From M269 sp964640795 (GTDB lineage: Bacteria; Pseudomonadota; Gammaproteobacteria; Enterobacterales; Alteromonadaceae): 64,000 bases of DNA. The first letter of the stretch is position 1; each line of letters opens with the position of its first letter. The translations under genes were made by a program, and so were the position numbers. Positions 60,258 through 64,000 of this stretch are shown in pieces. Where the stretch lies: contig CAZXIN010000030.1 in NCBI GenBank assembly GCA_964640795.1, positions 3,118 to 67,117 on the forward strand. The letters are read 5' to 3'. The notes beneath the pieces are model-generated. The model worked only from the letters and a program-made list of their open reading frames with translations, ran no database searches and had not been told where the DNA came from.

Positions 60258-62972
60258 TTACTTCGTTTTAATCAACGCACGTTTAAATCTGTCGATAGTG
60301 CTTTGAGCTATGCGTGGCTTTGTTATGAGCTCATCGATTAAAGCGTTAAGTTTTGCTGCGGCAGCCTCATTATAATGAGCCGCTAGCTCATACCTCAGTT
60401 TTAGTATGGGTAGCGTTAGCTGCCATTCACCGTTAGGTGAAACCTGCTTTATGACATCCACGTCTAGATGTTCAATTAACGAGCCTACTTCTTTAATTTC
60501 TCCCAGATCGAGTAGAGCATCACTTAAAGTGTATTTAAAAATCTGCAAAAAAGGAGAGTTTTCGTCGGGGAATTGCTTTGCAACAATTGCCAGAGCTGCG
60601 CGCATCTGTTCTACCACGCCGTCATATTGCCTTAGTTCAAGCCGTGTACCAGCTTCGTTCCCCATGAATATAGCGCATCTAATATGCGCCTCACCAAATA
60701 GTTTACAAGCGAGTTTTTTTACTTTAGCAAAAACACTCGCAGCGGCTGCATGTCTTTCGGCACTGACATAGGTGGAAGCTAAATAGCCGTTAACTTCAAT
60801 TGTTTTTAGATGTTCTTCCCCATAAAACTCAGCAAACTTGGGTATAGCTGCTTTTAAAACGCGCTCTGCTTTATCGTTTTCTCCATTGAATCTTAATATC
60901 AATCCGTACTGACCTTCTGCTTCCAGTAGAAAATAGGGCTCAATACCCGTTTTGTCAAAATCCGGAGAGAGGAGTTGAGCCATTGTATCAACGGCTAATT
61001 GTTGTTTCCCCTCTATTCTCGAGTAAGCTTGAGATAATTCATATAATGCAACAAAGCGGTGTCTTCTTTCGGTTTCAGTTTCTGGACTCTCCAATAGCAA
61101 TAACAGTTCTTTGTTATACAAGATCACTTCGTCCATATTAGATTGAAGTACATTTAGCATGGCTTTTGACTTCAAACGAGCTATATTCAAATCTCTTGAA
61201 TCACGAGTAGGCAAAATGTCTACCTGCCTAATAAGTTCGTCAGCTTCCTTTATTTCACCTTGTGCTACTAATTCAAGAGATAGCTCATACAGCGTAATAC
61301 GGTGTTCATTTGAAAACTCTCCATAAATGTCAGCCGTTAATTCTGCATCCAATTTGTATATATCTAGTGCGTCGGGTAAATTCAAACCTGAATAAACATC
61401 TGCAAGCATTTTGTATATGCGACTTTTCAGTAACGGTTTTTCGGAAAAGCGTTCTTCTGCAAGCACTTTCGCACGAGCTAACGATTCTGCGACACTCGCA
61501 TCAGGCCCCGTATCGGAATCTCTTGGGTCGGCACCATTGATCACATCGACCAAAAAGCTACTAGCAGCTTCTTCACGTTCTGCACTAAGCTTTGCTTGCT
61601 CTAGCGATTGTTTAGTGAAATGCCCTAACACTAGGCTAATGCAAAGACCTGCCAACAAAAGAGCGCCAGATAAAAATATCCATGGACGCTTTGCTTTCTC
61701 TTTGCGGGCATTCTCTTCCGCAACTATAAGCCTCTTCTTTGATTGCTCAGCTTCCGTTTTTTGTTGATGCCTTAAGGGGAGACCTCTTAAGTTTTTCGCT
61801 AATTCCGCTGCTGAAGTAAAACGTTCCTCCGGGTTACTATTTGTAGCTTTATAGATATCGTCTTTTATCAAGGGATCGTCTATATTTTTTTGCCAGTCGC
61901 TGCCAATAGGCATACCGAGCTGCTCGGTTATCAGCTGGTAAATAACCATACCTAAGCTGTAAATATCTGATCGAATGCTGTGGTTGAGATTTTGATCTTC
62001 AATTAATTCGGGGGCGAGATATATAGGTGTTGTGTGGTACATATTGTCCGTTTTATCGGCCAACCCTAATGGCGAAATATCAAACCGTTCTAGGTTATTG
62101 CGATCGAGTAAAAAGCCGCTGCCAAAATCGATCAATTTTATGACGAACTCGCCACTTTTCTCCTGAATAATAATGTTCGACGGCTTTATGTCACGATGTA
62201 AAATACCTAACTCGTGTACCTGATTTACTGCATCGCAAATGTGAATCCCCAAGCCAATACGCTTTTCTAAGCTCAAGCTCGATAAGTTATTAGCTGTTGA
62301 GGCCCAGCGTTTAAGATCCAAGCCTGCATCTTCACATTCTAAGAAAAAAGGCTCTGTTTCAAAATTCCACTCCAGCACTTTGCCTACGGGTAAGTTCTGT
62401 TCATAAGCACTTGAAAGGACTCTAAATAAGGTGACTTCGCGTTGTATTGAATGCAAGCCCATACTATCGGAAGCGAATTTAAAAATACGGGTTTCACCTG
62501 TTTTATGATGTTTTGCTCGCCAGACCTCACGAGACGAAACGCTGGACAGGGCTTCAACAAGTCTAAAGCTTGGCCGCTGAGGTACCGGGTGTCCGATTTC
62601 CAATGACAGCTCGCTAATCAACCGTTTACCTATTACTGTTGTCTCAACATCACCACTAAAGCTATAGCCAATTCCTTGGTGAGTAACGACACGACTAGAT
62701 TCCTCATCAAGCGCTTTTCTAAGTTTCGCAATAGCATTGGTCAACGAATTTTCACCAGCAAAGATGCGTGGCCATATGGTGCTAAGTAGCTCTTCTCTAG
62801 AGAGCACTTCATTTTTGTGTTCTATTAATATAGCTAAAACTTCTAGAGGCTTTTTTTCCACGTTTATTGGTATGCCATCCTTTTTACTCAGAACAAACAG
62901 AGATGTGTCGAACACATAACTGCCAATAGCGTAACGATAGAAATGTTGCTTATTTTGGATAGAACTAGACAT
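60258..62972 (-). CDS. Winged-helix / Ser-Thr kinase / TM / TPR fusion protein
   Basis: A 904-aa protein with four parts: an OmpR/CadC-type winged-helix DNA-binding domain (about 12-105: EVLAILIEHKNEVLSREELL; IAKLRKALDEESSRVVTHQGIGYSF), a protein kinase domain (about 135-400) with Lys165, Glu179, HRDIKPSN (259-266), DFG (282-284) and APE (320-322), one membrane helix (431-450) and a C-terminal region of about 450 residues with TPR-like repeats, probably periplasmic. The glycine-rich loop is degenerate, but the catalytic residues are present. It could couple kinase signalling to transcription. Other wHTH-TM-TPR proteins exist, and the inserted kinase is unusual. Confidence 0.88.
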   Translation of the reverse strand: MSSSIQNKQHFYRYAIGSYVFDTSLFVLSKKDGIPINVEKKPLEVLAILIEHKNEVLSREELLSTIWPRIFAGENSLTNAIAKLRKALDEESSRVVTHQGIGYSFSGDVETTVIGKRLISELSLEIGHPVPQRPSFRLVEALSSVSSREVWRAKHHKTGETRIFKFASDSMGLHSIQREVTLFRVLSSAYEQNLPVGKVLEWNFETEPFFLECEDAGLDLKRWASTANNLSSLSLEKRIGLGIHICDAVNQVHELGILHRDIKPSNIIIQEKSGEFVIKLIDFGSGFLLDRNNLERFDISPLGLADKTDNMYHTTPIYLAPELIEDQNLNHSIRSDIYSLGMVIYQLITEQLGMPIGSDWQKNIDDPLIKDDIYKATNSNPEERFTSAAELAKNLRGLPLRHQQKTEAEQSKKRLIVAEENARKEKAKRPWIFLSGALLLAGLCISLVLGHFTKQSLEQAKLSAEREEAASSFLVDVINGADPRDSDTGPDASVAESLARAKVLAEERFSEKPLLKSRIYKMLADVYSGLNLPDALDIYKLDAELTADIYGEFSNEHRITLYELSLELVAQGEIKEADELIRQVDILPTRDSRDLNIARLKSKAMLNVLQSNMDEVILYNKELLLLLESPETETERRHRFVALYELSQAYSRIEGKQQLAVDTMAQLLSPDFDKTGIEPYFLLEAEGQYGLILRFNGENDKAERVLKAAIPKFAEFYGEEHLKTIEVNGYLASTYVSAERHAAAASVFAKVKKLACKLFGEAHIRCAIFMGNEAGTRLELRQYDGVVEQMRAALAIVAKQFPDENSPFLQIFKYTLSDALLDLGEIKEVGSLIEHLDVDVIKQVSPNGEWQLTLPILKLRYELAAHYNEAAAAKLNALIDELITKPRIAQSTIDRFKRALIKTK

Positions 62973-63790
62973 GAATGTCCTTTTGCTTGCCAGCTAGAAT
63001 ATAAGATCAGTTAGTCAATACGGTACAATATATTACCACTCGTTCAAAGTGTATGAATCACAAAAAGCCCGGCAAGGCATGAAAAACTTCCCTAAGATCT
63101 CGTTAAGTAATGACTCAGATATCACTGCCATCCCACTGAAGCTCTTCAACAGTTAACGTTAAGGAAGGCTTATCTTTTTTCAGGCTACAAACGATGAGAG
63201 CGCCCAGCAGATTTAATAGCGAAACGCCTTTAGTGCCCTATGCAAGAAATACTCTTTAATAGGTTATTGATAACTTCGACAATAAAACGCTTTTTGAACG
63301 ATGCGAAGATCTCGAGCCAAGCTCTAGGTAGTGTGCCTAACTCAAGATCGGGAAAGTATGAATCTTTATTACTCACAATGCTGTAAGGAAACAATAAAGT
63401 ATCATACTAAGGGTTATACTTACCCTTTGATTTTATTGCACTTATGCAAAGCTATTAATTTGTAAAGTATCATATTATCACTTGAACCTTTAAGTTTTAG
63501 CTTCAAAATCCAAACAATAAAGTATCATACTATACTAATTCTCTTTATATAGAAGGCAGTCTCGCCCTCTAAGGAACCCATAGTTCAGTGATTGACAGAT
63601 GTAGCTCATAGAATAGAGCATTTAGCATTGTTAAAAACATAGAGACATACGAATAGTAAGGAGCTTATTCGTTATCATATTAAAGAGTTTAGCATCCTTT
63701 GCCCTAATAACCCTGGCTAAGAATTAATAACCTTTTGAAGGCTCCTAGGTTTCCATATCTACTAGATTAGTCATTTAAAACTCCTAGTTG
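62973..63790. other. 818-base gene-free stretch
   Basis: No coding region is supported here. The only structure I find is a set of three palindromic motifs at 63398-63531, listed separately. The stretch is AT-rich and contains the probable upstream control region of the kinase fusion gene at its left end. Confidence 0.6.
63398..63531. repeat. Three copies of a palindromic motif AGTAT-C-ATACT
   Basis: AGTATCATACT at 63398-63408 and 63521-63531, and AGTATCATATT at 63466-63476. The first and third copies extend to the left as AAACAATAA. The 5-1-5 symmetry fits a dimeric repressor operator. Spacing is 68 and 55 bases. Confidence 0.6.
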
Positions 63791-64000
63791 CTACCAGCTA
63801 TATCCATTTTGGGGACCCGACCAATTCGGAGGAGCTGGTAATCCCTTGGCTGCATCTTGTGCTTCTTTTAATGCTGCGTTGTCTGCTGATGTCATAGCAC
63901 CACCAACACCGAAAAAATCATCACCAACCTGTGTTTGGTTATCTCGTGCGTAATAACATGATGCCGATCGCTCAATAACATCGATGGCGATCAACATTTC
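63791..64000 (-). CDS. Partial ORF at window edge
   Basis: The frame is open from the window end to a TAG at 63791-63793, giving at least 69 residues, with an internal Met at 63997. The C-terminus is Pro/Gly-rich (GLPAPPNWSGPQNGYSW), and FFGVGGAMTSADNAALKEAQ lies before it. I do not recognise a family. The true start is probably outside the window. Confidence 0.4.
   Translation of the reverse strand, partial: EMLIAIDVIERSASCYYARDNQTQVGDDFFGVGGAMTSADNAALKEAQDAAKGLPAPPNWSGPQNGYSW

Noticed and set aside
63398..63531. Replication iterons
   Set aside because: Three motifs with uneven spacing, and no replication initiator gene or DnaA boxes recognised in the window.

Overview
The window looks like chromosomal DNA from a Gram-negative, probably marine-type, gammaproteobacterium. 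The evidence is a TonB-dependent receptor, lipoproteins and signal peptides, a NorR/NnrS/Hmp nitric-oxide locus, a sigma-54 promoter, many c-di-GMP and hybrid two-component proteins, PEP-CTERM proteins and REP-like repeats. I cannot name the genus. One run of 100 Ns (14800-14899) is an assembly gap inside a tandem repeat.

Region 1 (1-7945) is the most novel part. It holds a family of ultra-short genes (18-29 codons) that all begin M-K-[TA]-[KR]-T-N-T-K-A-G-P and then diverge. Five intact copies and one nonsense copy lie upstream of a tight operon (HlyD-type adaptor, C39-peptidase ABC transporter, second ABC transporter with a degenerate C39-like N-terminus). Two more diverged copies lie directly downstream, followed by a 68-aa membrane protein. 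I read this as a peptide-export (RiPP/microcin-like) system with a multi-copy precursor family and no recognisable modifying enzyme.

Region 2 (8202-29800) is mixed. It holds a PAS-GGDEF diguanylate cyclase, a TonB receptor with a DUF2946-like protein, a TetR regulator divergent from an MBL-like/SnoaL-like pair, and a REP array with the gap. It continues with a HupE/UreJ-like, TPR, DUF4331 and lipoprotein group, a secreted metallo-hydrolase, an amidase, GGT-family, TSUP and cupin operon, an interrupted small gene, two serine hydrolases and a divergent membrane LytTR regulator.

Region 3 (29831-43052) holds an MscS channel and a nitric-oxide module: NorR, divergent from a sigma-54 promoter with two GT-N7-AC sites and an 88-aa membrane protein, NnrS and flavohaemoprotein Hmp. 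Convergent to it is a five-gene signalling operon (hybrid kinase with two FixL-like PAS domains, CheR, REC-PAS-PAS-kinase, two single-domain regulators).

Region 4 (43279-53644) holds a DmdC-like acyl-CoA dehydrogenase, an acyltransferase-3 divergent from a second membrane LytTR regulator, a GlxA-type AraC regulator divergent from an isochorismatase-like hydrolase and a GST, a haem-c-motif GGDEF/EAL protein, and an unknown exported protein. Region 5 (53966-64000) holds a stand-alone DUF262/DUF1524 (GmrSD-like) protein, two PEP-CTERM genes that share a duplicated upstream region, an unusual winged-helix/Ser-Thr-kinase/TM/TPR fusion, and a partial ORF at the window edge behind a stretch with three copies of an AGTAT-C-ATACT palindrome.
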